The position numbers and the translations under genes are program-made. Source: Bradyrhizobium sp. ARR65 (GTDB lineage Bacteria; Pseudomonadota; Alphaproteobacteria; Rhizobiales; Xanthobacteraceae). Taken from it: a stretch of DNA of 64,000 bases. Below are positions 34,443 to 43,691 of this stretch, one piece after another (position 1 is the stretch's first letter; each line of letters starts with the position of its first letter). Location of the stretch: assembly GCF_000472385.1 (NCBI RefSeq), contig NZ_AWZU01000042.1:143-64142 (forward strand), given 5' to 3'. The notes under the pieces are model-generated. The model ran no database searches. It saw nothing but the letters and a program-made list of their open reading frames with translations, and was not told where the DNA came from.

Positions 34443-36680
34443 ATGGAAAGACCTTTCCGGATCAAATTGCGCTTGCGCCGTTTCGCGCGGCGGCATCGTT
34501 GGCTCATCTCTTCCGTTCGCTCCTTCATGATCTTTTCCGCCGTCTTCGGCGGCGCTTACGGATTCATCGACGGCAGCCGATCGAAATATTATGACGCGCA
34601 CGCCTTTGCGATCGGCGCGAGCTTTCTGTTTGCGATCGCCTGCGTTGCACTCGCGACGCTGAGCATCAGGTTGCGCTGGCTGCGCAAGAAGCTCCGCAAG
34701 ATCGCTCTGCACAATGAAGGACTGGCCGACCGCAATTGGGAATTGCAGGAAGCCGAGGAGCGCGCCCGCAATCTGTTCGAACAGCAGGGCGACCTGATCG
34801 TGATGCGCGATGCGGGCGGATGCATCACCTTCGCCAATGACGCCTTCTGCGAACTTGCGAGCCGACTGCGCGAGGAGCTGATCGGCAGCCGTTTTGCGCT
34901 CCCGGTTCTCGAACAGGGCGACAGCGCACTTGAGCCGAACGGCACGCGAACTCATGATCAGAAGATCGCAACGCCCTTGGGTCCGAAATGGATCGCCTGG
35001 CGCGAAGGCCTCGTCCGCGCCGATGCCGGCCGGCCGGCGGAGCTGCAATGCGTCGGCCGTGACGTCACCGACCGCACCGAGACCGAACGCGCGCTCGCCG
35101 AGGCCCGCGACCAGGCGGACGCGGCCAACCGCGCCAAGTCGCGTTTTCTCGCGATGGCCAGTCACGAGATCCGCACGCCGCTCAATGGCATCATCGGCAT
35201 GAGCGGCCTGCTGCTCGACACGCCGCTGACCCCGGAACAGATGACCTATGCGAAGGCGGTGAAGACGTCGGGCGAGGCGCTGCTGTTGCTGATCGAGGAG
35301 CTGCTCGATTTCTCCAAGATCGAGGCCGGCAAGATCGATCTCGAACAACGCCCCTTCGCCCTGACCGCCCTGGTCGAAGAGATCACCGAACTGTTGGCGC
35401 CGCGTGCGCAGGCAAAGCAGCTCGAGATCGCAGCTTACGTCGACGAGCGCTTGCCGACGCAAGTGGTTGGCGACGCGGCGCGCTTGCGGCAGGTGCTGCT
35501 CAACCTCGCCGGCAACGCCATCAAGTTCACCGCAAACGGCGGGGTGACCTTGGTCGCAGAGCCGGGGACCTGGTCGAATGAAATCAGCTTCATCGTGCGC
35601 GACACCGGCATCGGCATCGCGCCGGAAGCGCGGGAGCGGATCTTCCGCGAGTTCGAGCAGGCCGATGACCAGATCGCCAGACATTTCGGCGGCACCGGAC
35701 TCGGATTGAGCATTTCCGAACGCATCGTCAAACGCATGGGCGGTCGAGTCACGCTTCAGAGCCAGCTGGGGGCTGGCTCGACCTTCGAGGTCTCGCTGCC
35801 GCTGCCGGCCGCCGAGGCCGCCGCGCAGCCGGCCTTCGCCGCGCCTGAGCTTGCGGGGCGGTCGATCATGCTGGTCACTGCGCAAGGCATCGAGGCCTCG
35901 CTGGTATCGCGGCGGCTGCAGCGTTGGGGCGGCCGGACTTGCCTGGTTTCAGATCCGGACGTGGCGCAGGCATTGTTGCCCGAACGCTCCTGGCACGCGG
36001 TGTTGATCGACCACGCGCTCGGCACCGACGCGATCGAAGCACTGGGCGAGGCCGCGCGGCGTCACGCCATGCTCCGGCTGCTGATGGTCACCCCGGCAAC
36101 GCGGCACGAAAGCATGTCCAGCGCCTTCACGGGTTATCTTGTCAAACCGCTGCGGGCTGCCTCCCTTGCCGCGCGTCTGATGCTGCCGCCCGAGGTTACG
36201 GCACCCGCGCTCGGCGCCGACGGTCTGGCCGAAGTCGCCGACGGGGTAACACCGACCCAGGAGAATGCGACCAAAAGTCTGTCGATTCTGGTTGCCGAAG
36301 ACAACGAGATCAACGCGCTTCTGATGCGGTCGCTGCTCGCGAAGCTTGGACATCGGGCTGTGATCGCCACCGACGGCGAAGCGGCACTGGAATCCTGGCT
36401 GGCTGCGAAATCAGCCGGCACGCCTTACGACCTCGTGCTGATGGACATCCAGATGCCGAAGCTCGATGGCATCGGCGCAGCCAAGCGCATCCGCACCCAT
36501 GAAGCCGGGCAGGCGGGGCCGCGCACGGCGATCCTGGCGCTCACCGCCAATACGCTGGTGGAAGATCGCTATGCCTGTTTCGAGTCGGGAATGGATGGTT
36601 TCTTGATCAAGCCGCTCGATCGCGAAAAGCTGGAGGAAGCTTTGAGCGGATTGGTAGCGGCACGGCATGTGGTGGCGTAG
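34443..36680 (+). CDS. Hybrid sensor histidine kinase with PAS and two receiver domains
   Basis: The 745-residue protein has two N-terminal membrane helices (about 26-42 and 55-78), a PAS domain (about 105-210), HisKA with phospho-acceptor His241 in ASHEIRTPLNG, HATPase_c with Asn357 in NLAGNAIKF and GGTGLGL, then a degenerate receiver (about 470-580, Asp523 in VLIDHALG) and a standard receiver (about 615-740, phospho-Asp668 in VLMDIQMP). The first receiver lacks the usual acidic pair at its start, so it is probably regulatory. No partner regulator or phosphotransfer gene adjoins it; the output is unknown. Divergent or independent of its neighbours. Confidence 0.92.
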   Translation: MERPFRIKLRLRRFARRHRWLISSVRSFMIFSAVFGGAYGFIDGSRSKYYDAHAFAIGASFLFAIACVALATLSIRLRWLRKKLRKIALHNEGLADRNWELQEAEERARNLFEQQGDLIVMRDAGGCITFANDAFCELASRLREELIGSRFALPVLEQGDSALEPNGTRTHDQKIATPLGPKWIAWREGLVRADAGRPAELQCVGRDVTDRTETERALAEARDQADAANRAKSRFLAMASHEIRTPLNGIIGMSGLLLDTPLTPEQMTYAKAVKTSGEALLLLIEELLDFSKIEAGKIDLEQRPFALTALVEEITELLAPRAQAKQLEIAAYVDERLPTQVVGDAARLRQVLLNLAGNAIKFTANGGVTLVAEPGTWSNEISFIVRDTGIGIAPEARERIFREFEQADDQIARHFGGTGLGLSISERIVKRMGGRVTLQSQLGAGSTFEVSLPLPAAEAAAQPAFAAPELAGRSIMLVTAQGIEASLVSRRLQRWGGRTCLVSDPDVAQALLPERSWHAVLIDHALGTDAIEALGEAARRHAMLRLLMVTPATRHESMSSAFTGYLVKPLRAASLAARLMLPPEVTAPALGADGLAEVADGVTPTQENATKSLSILVAEDNEINALLMRSLLAKLGHRAVIATDGEAALESWLAAKSAGTPYDLVLMDIQMPKLDGIGAAKRIRTHEAGQAGPRTAILALTANTLVEDRYACFESGMDGFLIKPLDREKLEEALSGLVAARHVVA

Positions 36681-36693
36681 AGGCTGTTCTCTC

Positions 36694-36800
36694 CCGTCAG
36701 TGCGAGCCACCGGGCCGCGCGAACGCTCGCCCGAAACAATCCAGACGCTCTCCGCGGATGCAGTCTGGATTGCTTCCTCGCTCCGCTCCTCGTAATGACG
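36694..36800. repeat. Inverted intergenic repeat, family A copy 2
   Basis: It starts GTCAGTGCGAGCC and ends CTCCTCGTAATGACG, and shares CGCGGATGCAGTCTGGATT (19 bases) with copy 1 at 2981-3066. The internal AACAATCCAGACGCTCT and TCTGGATTGCTTC arms pair. It lies between the convergent histidine kinase and coaA genes. Confidence 0.8.
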
Positions 36801-36801
36801 G

Positions 36802-37758
36802 TTACAGCCGCCGCAAGGCCACCGTCTCCACGACGTGGTCGGCGCCCTTCTTCAGGATCAAGGTCGCGCGCGGCCGCGTCGGCAGGATGTTGTCTTCGAG
36901 ATTGGCAAGGTTGGTGCGCTCCCAGATCGCTATGGCGGTGGCGGTGGCTTCCTCGTCCGAGAGCAGCGCGTAGCGATGGAAATAGGACCTGGGATCGTGG
37001 AAAGCGGTATCGCGCAGCGCCAGGAAACGCCTCACAAACCATTGCCGCAGCACAGGCTCGTCGGCGTCGATATAAACCGAGAAATCGAAGAAGTCCGAGA
37101 CGACGGGCACGGCCTTGCCGTCGCGCGGCAAGGGACCGGTCTGCAGCACATTGACGCCCTCGACGATGAGGATGTCCGGCCGGTCGACCTCGGTCCATTC
37201 GTTCGGCACGATGTCGTAGGTCAAATGCGAATAGACGGGCGCGCGCACCTTGGCTCGCCCGGACTTGATGTCGCTTAGGAATGACAGCAAGAGCGGCAGA
37301 TCGTAGCTCTCGGGAAAACCCTTCTTCTGCATCAAGCCCTGCTGCTCGAGCACAGCCTTGGGATAGAGAAATCCGTCCGTCGTCACCATTTCGACCTTCG
37401 GCCGCGGCGACCAGCGCGCCAGCATCGCCTGCAGCACGCGCGCGGTGGTGGACTTACCGACTGCGACCGATCCGGCCACGCCGATGATGTAGGGCACCTT
37501 GCGGTCCCGAATCCCCAAGAATTGCCGCTGCGCGTAATAGAGCCTCTGGGTGGCGTCGACATAGATCGAGAGCAGGCGCGATAGCGGAAGATAGATCTCC
37601 TCGACCTCCTTGACGTCGAGGCGGTCGTGCATCGAACGCAGCTTGTCGAACTCGCCGGGCTCCAGCGTCATCGGCGTGTCGTTGCGCAGCTCCGCCCACT
37701 GTTCGCGCGTGAAAATGCGATATGGATTATATCTCTGGTCGGGGGCGCGTATGTCCAT
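36802..37758 (-). CDS. coaA: Pantothenate kinase, type I
   Basis: The 318-residue enzyme starts coenzyme A synthesis by phosphorylating pantothenate. It has the P-loop GVAGSVAVGKSTTARVL, the family block YNPYRIFTREQWAELRND and the substrate motif ESYDLPLLLSFLSDIKSG. Length agrees with E. coli CoaA. It sits 17 bases after hisE on the minus strand as in other Rhizobiales, probably the last gene of the his transcript. Confidence 0.97.
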   Translation of the reverse strand: MDIRAPDQRYNPYRIFTREQWAELRNDTPMTLEPGEFDKLRSMHDRLDVKEVEEIYLPLSRLLSIYVDATQRLYYAQRQFLGIRDRKVPYIIGVAGSVAVGKSTTARVLQAMLARWSPRPKVEMVTTDGFLYPKAVLEQQGLMQKKGFPESYDLPLLLSFLSDIKSGRAKVRAPVYSHLTYDIVPNEWTEVDRPDILIVEGVNVLQTGPLPRDGKAVPVVSDFFDFSVYIDADEPVLRQWFVRRFLALRDTAFHDPRSYFHRYALLSDEEATATAIAIWERTNLANLEDNILPTRPRATLILKKGADHVVETVALRRL

Positions 37759-37775
37759 GAGGCCGCCTCTCGTTC

Positions 37776-38099
37776 CTAGTCGCGCTTGCGCGACGCTTTC
37801 TCTTCCAATCCGGACATTGACGTTCGCTGCGCGAGTGCGGCTTCGACGTCCTCAAGCTTGAGGCCACGCGATTTCAACAGCACCAGCAGGTGGTAAATAA
37901 GATCGGCGCTTTCGGCGATGAGGTGCGCGCGGTTGTTTTCGATCGCGGCGATCACAGTCTCGACCGCCTCCTCGCCGAGCTTCTTGGCGCAGTGCTCGGC
38001 GCCCTTGTCGAGCAGCTTCTTGGTATAGGACGCCTCTCCCCCCGATGCGGCGCGGGCATCGATGGTGGCGGCCAGGTCATGAATGGTAAAACGCGACAT
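37776..38099 (-). CDS. hisE: Phosphoribosyl-ATP diphosphatase
   Basis: The 107-residue enzyme hydrolyses PR-ATP to PR-AMP, the second step of histidine synthesis. It has the MazG-like core KKLGEEAVETVIAA and LIAESADLIYHLLVLLKSRGL with the metal-binding acidic residues. An ATG at 38099 sits one codon after a GTG; I used the ATG. It lies between hisF and coaA. Confidence 0.96.
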   Translation of the reverse strand: MSRFTIHDLAATIDARAASGGEASYTKKLLDKGAEHCAKKLGEEAVETVIAAIENNRAHLIAESADLIYHLLVLLKSRGLKLEDVEAALAQRTSMSGLEEKASRKRD

Positions 38100-38179
38100 C
38101 ACCGTAACTCAAAGGCGCGCCTCACCCGGCAAGCGCCGTTCTCCGCGCGCTGATGTAGCACTTTTGTGACGTGGAGTCG

Positions 38180-38956
38180 TCAGGGATCCAGCCGCATCGG
38201 CAGCCCGGCGCGGACCATGTGGTCCTTCGCCTCTCGGATGGTAAATTCCCCGAAATGGAAGATCGAAGCCGCCAGCACAGCCGTCGCGTGTCCTTCGCGG
38301 ATACCCTCCACCAGGTGATCCAGGTTGCCCACCCCGCCAGAGGCGATCACAGGCACGGGAACGCTGTCGGCGATCGCCCGCGTCAGCGGGATGTCAAAGC
38401 CCTGTCGGGTACCGTCGCGGTCCATCGAGGTTAAGAGGATTTCGCCGGCACCCAGCGAAACCACCTCCTGGGCGTATTCGATCGCGTCGATCCCGGTCGA
38501 ATTGCGCCCGCCATGGGTAAAGATCTCCCAGCGTTCCGAACCGCCCGGACGCTTGACGCGCTTGGCGTCGATCGCCACCACGATGCACTGCTCGCCGAAC
38601 TTTTCCGCGCCTTCCCTCACGAATTCGCGCCTGGCCACCGCGGCCGAGTTGATCGAGACCTTGTCCGCCCCTGAGCGCAGCAGGGTCTTGATATCCTCGA
38701 TGGTGCGAACCCCGCCGCCAACCGTCAGCGGCATGAAGCAGGCCTCCGCAGTGCGCCGGACCACGTCCAGCATGATGCCGCGGTTCTCGTGAGTCGCCGT
38801 GATGTCGAGGAAGCAAAGCTCGTCGGCGCCGGCGGCGTCGTAGGCGATGGCCGCTTCCACGGGATCGCCGGCATCGCGCAGGTCGACAAAGTTGACGCCC
38901 TTGACCACTCGTCCATCCTTGACATCGAGGCAGGGAATGACGCGCACCTTGAACAT
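38180..38956 (-). CDS. hisF: Imidazole glycerol phosphate synthase, cyclase subunit
   Basis: The 258-residue TIM-barrel subunit forms IGP and AICAR from PRFAR and ammonia supplied by HisH. Key features are CLDVKDGRVVKG with catalytic Asp11, and the second catalytic Asp in VVAIDAKR. A GAGGGGG site lies 7 bases before the ATG at 38956, which fixes the start. It lies 11 bases from hisA, so hisA and hisF are cotranscribed. Confidence 0.98.
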   Translation of the reverse strand: MFKVRVIPCLDVKDGRVVKGVNFVDLRDAGDPVEAAIAYDAAGADELCFLDITATHENRGIMLDVVRRTAEACFMPLTVGGGVRTIEDIKTLLRSGADKVSINSAAVARREFVREGAEKFGEQCIVVAIDAKRVKRPGGSERWEIFTHGGRNSTGIDAIEYAQEVVSLGAGEILLTSMDRDGTRQGFDIPLTRAIADSVPVPVIASGGVGNLDHLVEGIREGHATAVLAASIFHFGEFTIREAKDHMVRAGLPMRLDP

Positions 38957-38967
38957 CGAAAACCCCC

Positions 38968-39708
38968 TCAAGCCCTGCCGCGCGCATCGCGAATCAGCGC
39001 CAGCGCCGTGGCAGGATCAAGACGCCCATCGTAGAGCGCGCGGCCCGCGATCGCCCCGGCCAGTTTCTTCGCGCGCGGCGACAGCAGGGCCTTCACATCC
39101 TCGATCGAGGCGAGACCACCCGAGGCGATGACGGGGATCGAGATACGCTCGGCGAGCGCAATGGTCGCATCGAGATTGAGACCTTTCAGCAGCCCGTCGC
39201 GGGAGATATCGGTGAAGATGATGGCGGCGACGCCGGCGTCCTCGAAGCGTTGCGCGATCTCCAATGCGGTGACCTGTGAAGTCTCCGCCCAGCCTTCGAC
39301 GGCGACCTTGCCGTCGCGCGCATCGAGCCCGACCGCGACCCGGCCGGGATGTTTTTTCGCAGCGCTCTTGACCAGTTCGGGATCGCGCACCGCCGCGGTC
39401 CCGATGATCACCCGCGAAATCCCCTTACCGAGCCAGGCCTCGACCGTCGCGAGATCGCGGATGCCGCCACCGAGCTGCACCGGGATCGTGATCGCCTTCA
39501 GCATCGCCTCGACCGCATGGGCGTTCATCGGCTTGCCGGCAAACGCACCATCGAGATCGACGACGTGCAGATATTCGAACCCCTGCGTGCCAAAGCTGCG
39601 CGCCTGCGCCTCGGGATCGAGGTTGAAGACCGTGGCGCGGGCCATGTCGCCCTGCTCGAGCCGCACGCACTGGCCGTTCTTCAGGTCTATCGCGGGGAAG
39701 AGGATCAC
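38968..39708 (-). CDS. hisA: Phosphoribosylformimino-5-aminoimidazole carboxamide ribotide isomerase
   Basis: The 246-residue TIM-barrel isomerase converts ProFAR to PRFAR. It begins ILFPAIDLKNGQCVRL with the catalytic Asp, and the second Asp is in FTDISRDG. I chose the GTG at 39706-39708: it overlaps the hisH stop as GTGA and begins where the family normally begins. A GTG three codons earlier would overlap hisH further. Confidence 0.97.
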   Translation of the reverse strand: MILFPAIDLKNGQCVRLEQGDMARATVFNLDPEAQARSFGTQGFEYLHVVDLDGAFAGKPMNAHAVEAMLKAITIPVQLGGGIRDLATVEAWLGKGISRVIIGTAAVRDPELVKSAAKKHPGRVAVGLDARDGKVAVEGWAETSQVTALEIAQRFEDAGVAAIIFTDISRDGLLKGLNLDATIALAERISIPVIASGGLASIEDVKALLSPRAKKLAGAIAGRALYDGRLDPATALALIRDARGRA

Positions 39709-40358
39709 GGCTTCCACTTCAGGAAATTGGAGATCAGAGCGAGGCCAAAGCGCTGGCTCTTCTCCGGATGAAACTGGGTGCCGATCGCGGTGTCCTTGGC
39801 CACGATCGCCGTGACCGGCCCGCCGTAATCGGCGCGCGCCAGCACGTCCGCCTCATTGGCGGCGTTGAGGTGATAGGAGTGCACGAAATAGGCATGGCGG
39901 CCCTTCGGCCCCAGCGGCAGGCGCTCCAGCACCGGATGCTCATGCGCCAGATCGAGCGTGTTCCAGCCCATGTGGGGAATCTTTAAGGCTTCGTCGCGCG
40001 GCGAAATCTTTTCTACGTCGCCGTCGATCCAGTTGAAACCGTCGGTGACGACATGTTCCTTGCCGCGCGTCGCCATCAATTGCATGCCGACGCAGATACC
40101 GAAGAACGGCCGCGCTTTCTGGCGCACCGCTTCGGTCAGCGCTTCAAGCATGCCGTCCAGCGCATCCAGCCCGCGGCGGCAATCAGCGAATGCACCGACG
40201 CCGGGCAGCACGATGCGGTCGGCCCGATACACAGTGTCGGGATCGCGGGTGACCACGATTCGATCGGGGTGTTCGGCGCTTCTGGCGGCGCGCTCAAAAG
40301 CCTTGGCGGCCGAGTGCAGATTGCCTGAGCCGTAATCGATGATGGCGACAACGCTCAT
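39705..40358 (-). CDS. hisH: Imidazole glycerol phosphate synthase, glutamine amidotransferase subunit
   Basis: The 217-residue class I glutaminase feeds ammonia to HisF. It has the nucleophile elbow FFGICVGMQLM, and the His-Glu pair in GTQFHPEKSQRFG. Its ATG overlaps the DUF2628 gene stop (ATGA), and its stop overlaps the hisA start, so three genes are translationally coupled. Confidence 0.98.
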   Translation of the reverse strand: MSVVAIIDYGSGNLHSAAKAFERAARSAEHPDRIVVTRDPDTVYRADRIVLPGVGAFADCRRGLDALDGMLEALTEAVRQKARPFFGICVGMQLMATRGKEHVVTDGFNWIDGDVEKISPRDEALKIPHMGWNTLDLAHEHPVLERLPLGPKGRHAYFVHSYHLNAANEADVLARADYGGPVTAIVAKDTAIGTQFHPEKSQRFGLALISNFLKWKP

Positions 40359-40885
40359 CGTTGTCCTCCCGGCTCCGGGAACAATCCGATAATGCCGCTC
40401 CCCGGCAGCGAGGGCGACTTTGAGAATGATTGACCGGGAACGTCGCGCGTCGGCGGCGGCGCGCCGCGATCAACCGCCTGCTGGTCGTTGACGATGCCGC
40501 GCTGCTTGGCGGCCCAGCGGTCGAAAAAGCGCCGTTCGGCCGCTTCTTCATCATCGGCCACGACGACGTCGAGCTGCCGCCAATGATGCCGCAACAAAGT
40601 CCAGCGCCGCAAACTCCCGGCTTCGAAACCCATCAAGATGGCCAGGATGAGATCGGCCAAGAAGATCGCCGCGGATCCCGCGCCCAATCGTCGCAGTGCC
40701 AGGTCGAGCGCGACGACCACGATCACCCAGCCGACAAGCGCCAGCCACAGCCGATGCCAAATCAGCCAGAGCGGCGCGAACAGCGCCGCCCAGAAATGGA
40801 AGCCGTCGCGCACGAAGACGAACTGATCGGTGGCGCGGAGATCGGCTCCGTTCGCCGTGGGAGCATGAACTGTATAGACCGGCAT
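40355..40885 (-). CDS. DUF2628 family membrane protein within the his operon
   Basis: The 176-residue protein has the DUF2628 pattern: an N-terminal VYTVHAPTANGADLRATDQFVFVRDGFHFWAALFAPLW region and two or three hydrophobic helices (about 30-75), then a basic cytoplasmic tail with RFFDRWAAKQ. Its function is unknown; it is a conserved member of the hisB-hisH interval in this group and is inserted in the operon with 4-base overlap to hisH. The ATG at 40885 was chosen; a longer frame is unlikely. Confidence 0.82.
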   Translation of the reverse strand: MPVYTVHAPTANGADLRATDQFVFVRDGFHFWAALFAPLWLIWHRLWLALVGWVIVVVALDLALRRLGAGSAAIFLADLILAILMGFEAGSLRRWTLLRHHWRQLDVVVADDEEAAERRFFDRWAAKQRGIVNDQQAVDRGAPPPTRDVPGQSFSKSPSLPGSGIIGLFPEPGGQR

Positions 40886-40916
40886 CGCATCTCTCCGATC
40901 AGCCGACCAAACGCGG

Positions 40917-41510
40917 TCAGCCGCCGAGCTGACCCTTGGTGGACGGCACTTCGCCCGCAGCGCGCGGGTCGATCGCAACGGCCGTCCTTAGCGCCCTCGC
41001 CAGACCCTTGAAGCAGGATTCGGCGATATGATGGCTGTTCTCGCCATATAGGGTCTCGACATGCAAAGTCACGCCCGCATTCATGGCAAAAGCGTTGAAC
41101 CACTCGCGCACCAGTTCGGTATCGAAGGCGCCGATCTTGTCGCGCGGAAACGCCACCTTGAACACCAGGAACGGCCGCCCCGAAATGTCGATCGCCACGC
41201 GCGACAGCGTCTCGTCCATCGGCATGTGCACCGAGGCATAGCGGGTGATCCCGGCCATGCCGCCGAGCGCCTGCTTCACGGCCTGGCCGAGCGCAATGCC
41301 GACGTCCTCGGTCGTGTGGTGGTGGTCGATATGAAGGTCGCCCACCGCCTTCACGCTGACATCGATGCGGGAATGGCGCGCCAGCAGATCCAGCATATGG
41401 TCGAAGAAACCGATGCCCGTCGAGACGCTGGACGCGCCGGTGCCGTCGAGGTTTACACTCACCTCGATGTCGGTTTCCTTGGTCTTACGCTTGATGGTGG
41501 CGCTGCGCAT
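40917..41510 (-). CDS. hisB: Imidazoleglycerol-phosphate dehydratase
   Basis: The 197-residue manganese enzyme dehydrates IGP. Its hallmark motifs are FFDHMLDLLARHS, DLHIDHHHTTEDVGIALG and the later GENSHHIAESCFKGLARAL. The ATG at 41510 begins at the conserved RSATIKRKT start. It is the first gene of the minus-strand run hisB-DUF2628-hisH-hisA-hisF-hisE-coaA and diverges from hslV (167 bases). Confidence 0.98.
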   Translation of the reverse strand: MRSATIKRKTKETDIEVSVNLDGTGASSVSTGIGFFDHMLDLLARHSRIDVSVKAVGDLHIDHHHTTEDVGIALGQAVKQALGGMAGITRYASVHMPMDETLSRVAIDISGRPFLVFKVAFPRDKIGAFDTELVREWFNAFAMNAGVTLHVETLYGENSHHIAESCFKGLARALRTAVAIDPRAAGEVPSTKGQLGG

Positions 41511-41677
41511 GAAAAGGGGATTTCCTGGGTTCAAAAGCGCGGCCCTTTTAACAGGCGGATGGCCCCTTCGCCACTCTCGGGATGGGCCGACCAGAGCTGA
41601 ACTTCCGCCTATGGTGACCGGCCCCTGATTGTAAGGGAGCCCGCCAACGCCTAAATCAGGGCCCAATGAGGTATCCC

Positions 41678-42238
41678 ATGCAATCATCACCCAATGAGCC
41701 GCTGGTCTGGCACGGCACGACCATCGTAACCGTACGCAAGGGCGGTAAGGTCGTGATCGGCGGCGACGGCCAGGTCTCGATCGGCCAGACCGTCATCAAG
41801 TCCAACGCCAAGAAGGTCCGCAGGCTCGGCAAGGGCGACGTCATCGGCGGCTTTGCCGGCGCGACCGCAGATGCTTTCACCCTGTTCGAGCGGCTGGAGA
41901 ACAAGCTCGAGCAATATCCGGGGCAGCTCACCCGCGCCGCCGTTGAGCTCGCCAAGGATTGGCGCACCGACCGTTACTTGCGGCGGTTGGAGGCGATGAT
42001 GATCGTCGCCGACAAGGACGTCTCCCTGGTGCTGACCGGCACCGGTGACGTGCTGGAGCCCGAGGCCGGCGTGATGGCGATCGGCTCTGGCGGCAACTAT
42101 GCCCTGGCCGCGGCCCGGGCATTGGTCGATTCGGAAAAGGATGCCGAGGCCATCGTGCGCCGGTCGCTGGATATCGCCGCGGACATCTGCGTCTTTACCA
42201 ACCGCAACGTGACCATCGAGACGCTGCAAAGCGGCTAG
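41678..42238 (+). CDS. hslV: ATP-dependent protease peptidase subunit HslV
   Basis: The 186-residue proteasome-like peptidase forms a dodecamer driven by HslU. The catalytic N-terminal Thr is in HGTTIVTVRKGGKVVIGGDG; a short propeptide (about 14-15 residues) is removed first. GAGG lies 7 bases before the ATG at 41678, preferred over an ATG 12 bases upstream. hslU follows after 113 bases. No RpoH promoter could be identified in the gap to hisB. Confidence 0.97.
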   Translation: MQSSPNEPLVWHGTTIVTVRKGGKVVIGGDGQVSIGQTVIKSNAKKVRRLGKGDVIGGFAGATADAFTLFERLENKLEQYPGQLTRAAVELAKDWRTDRYLRRLEAMMIVADKDVSLVLTGTGDVLEPEAGVMAIGSGGNYALAAARALVDSEKDAEAIVRRSLDIAADICVFTNRNVTIETLQSG

Positions 42239-42351
42239 CCGCGCCGATGCTACGCTCCCAGACTGCAAGATCCCGGATGGGCCCTGCATTACCTATGGTT
42301 CACGATTGAAGCGGCTTGTTCCGGTCCCATTCCCATCCTAGCTAGAGCCCC

Positions 42352-43653
42352 ATGACAGACTTCTCTCCTCGTGAAATCGTCTCCGAACTGGATCGTTTCA
42401 TCGTCGGCCAGGCCGACGCCAAGCGCGCGGTTTCCATCGCGCTCCGCAACCGCTGGCGCAGGCAGCAGCTCGATAACGGCCTGCGCGAAGAGGTCCTGCC
42501 GAAGAACATCCTGATGATCGGGCCGACCGGCGTCGGCAAGACCGAGATCGCACGCCGCCTGGCGAAGCTTGCGAGCGCACCCTTCATCAAAGTCGAGGCC
42601 ACCAAATTCACCGAGGTCGGCTATGTCGGCCGCGACGTCGAGCAGATCGTCCGAGACCTCGTCGAAGTCGCAATTGCTCAGGTGCGCGAGCGCAAGCGCA
42701 AGGACGTTCACGCCCGTGCCCAGCTCGCCGCCGAAGAGCGGGTTCTCGATGCACTGGTCGGCGCCAATTCGAGTGCCGCGACACGCGATTCCTTCCGCCG
42801 CAAGCTGCGCGCCGGCGAGCTCAACGACAAGGAAATCGAGATCGAGACGCAATCCTCGGGTGGGTTTCCGATGTTCGAAATTCCGGGCATGCCGGGCGCG
42901 CAGATGGGCGCGATCTCCATCGGCGATATCTTCGGCAAGCTCGGCGGCCGCACCAAAACGCGACGGCTGACGGTCGCCGGCTCGCACGATATTCTCGTCA
43001 ACGAGGAATCCGACAAGCTGCTCGACAACGATCAGCTCGTGCAGGAGGCGATCACCGCCGTCGAGAACAACGGCATCGTCTTCCTCGACGAGATCGACAA
43101 GATCTGCGTGCGCGACAACCGCGTCGGCGGCGACGTCTCGCGCGAAGGCGTGCAGCGCGATCTGTTGCCCCTGATCGAAGGTACCACGGTATCGACCAAG
43201 CATGGCGCGGTGAAAACCGACCACATCTTGTTCATTGCCTCCGGCGCGTTCCACATCGCAAAGCCCTCGGATCTGTTGCCGGAGTTGCAGGGCCGCCTGC
43301 CGATCCGGGTCGAGCTGCAGGCGCTGACGCGCGACGACATGCGGCGCATCCTGACCGAGCCGGAAGCGTCGTTGATCAAGCAATACGTGGCGCTGATGAA
43401 GACCGAAGGCGTGACGCTCGACATCACCGATGGCGCGATCGATGCGCTCGCCGACGTCGCGGTCGCCGTCAATTCCACCGTGGAAAACATCGGCGCGCGC
43501 CGCCTGCAGACGGTGATGGAGCGCGTACTGGACGAGATTTCCTTCACCGCGCCGGACCGCAATGGCGAGACGGTGCAGGTCGACGCCGACTACGTGAAGA
43601 AGCATGTCGGCGATCTCGCCAAGAACGCCGATCTCAGCCGGTTCATTCTGTAG
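42352..43653 (+). CDS. hslU: HslU unfoldase ATPase subunit
   Basis: The 433-residue AAA+ unfoldase feeds proteins to HslV. It begins SPREIVSELDRFIVGQ, has Walker A IGPTGVGKTEIARRLAKL, an I-domain (about 110-240), Walker B IVFLDEIDKIC, and ends with LSRFIL, the C-terminal tail that docks in HslV. Length is standard. It is convergent with the Smr gene. Confidence 0.98.
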   Translation: MTDFSPREIVSELDRFIVGQADAKRAVSIALRNRWRRQQLDNGLREEVLPKNILMIGPTGVGKTEIARRLAKLASAPFIKVEATKFTEVGYVGRDVEQIVRDLVEVAIAQVRERKRKDVHARAQLAAEERVLDALVGANSSAATRDSFRRKLRAGELNDKEIEIETQSSGGFPMFEIPGMPGAQMGAISIGDIFGKLGGRTKTRRLTVAGSHDILVNEESDKLLDNDQLVQEAITAVENNGIVFLDEIDKICVRDNRVGGDVSREGVQRDLLPLIEGTTVSTKHGAVKTDHILFIASGAFHIAKPSDLLPELQGRLPIRVELQALTRDDMRRILTEPEASLIKQYVALMKTEGVTLDITDGAIDALADVAVAVNSTVENIGARRLQTVMERVLDEISFTAPDRNGETVQVDADYVKKHVGDLAKNADLSRFIL

Positions 43654-43671
43654 TCTGCTGATGTATCGATG

Positions 43672-43687
43672 GTCCCGGCGACGGGAC
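43672..43687. terminator. Hairpin between convergent hslU and Smr genes
   Basis: GTCCCG, loop GCGA and CGGGAC form a 6-bp stem in the 38-base gap between the two stop codons. It could serve both strands as a terminator, but no U-tract follows, so support is limited. Confidence 0.4.
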
Positions 43688-43691
43688 TATC

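Noticed and set aside
34317..35885. A 522-codon minus-strand frame opposite the histidine kinase
   Set aside because: Shadow of a real gene with full domain support; composition is Arg-rich and unlike a protein.
42289..43605. A 438-codon minus-strand frame opposite hslU
   Set aside because: Mirror frame of a well-supported ATPase gene.
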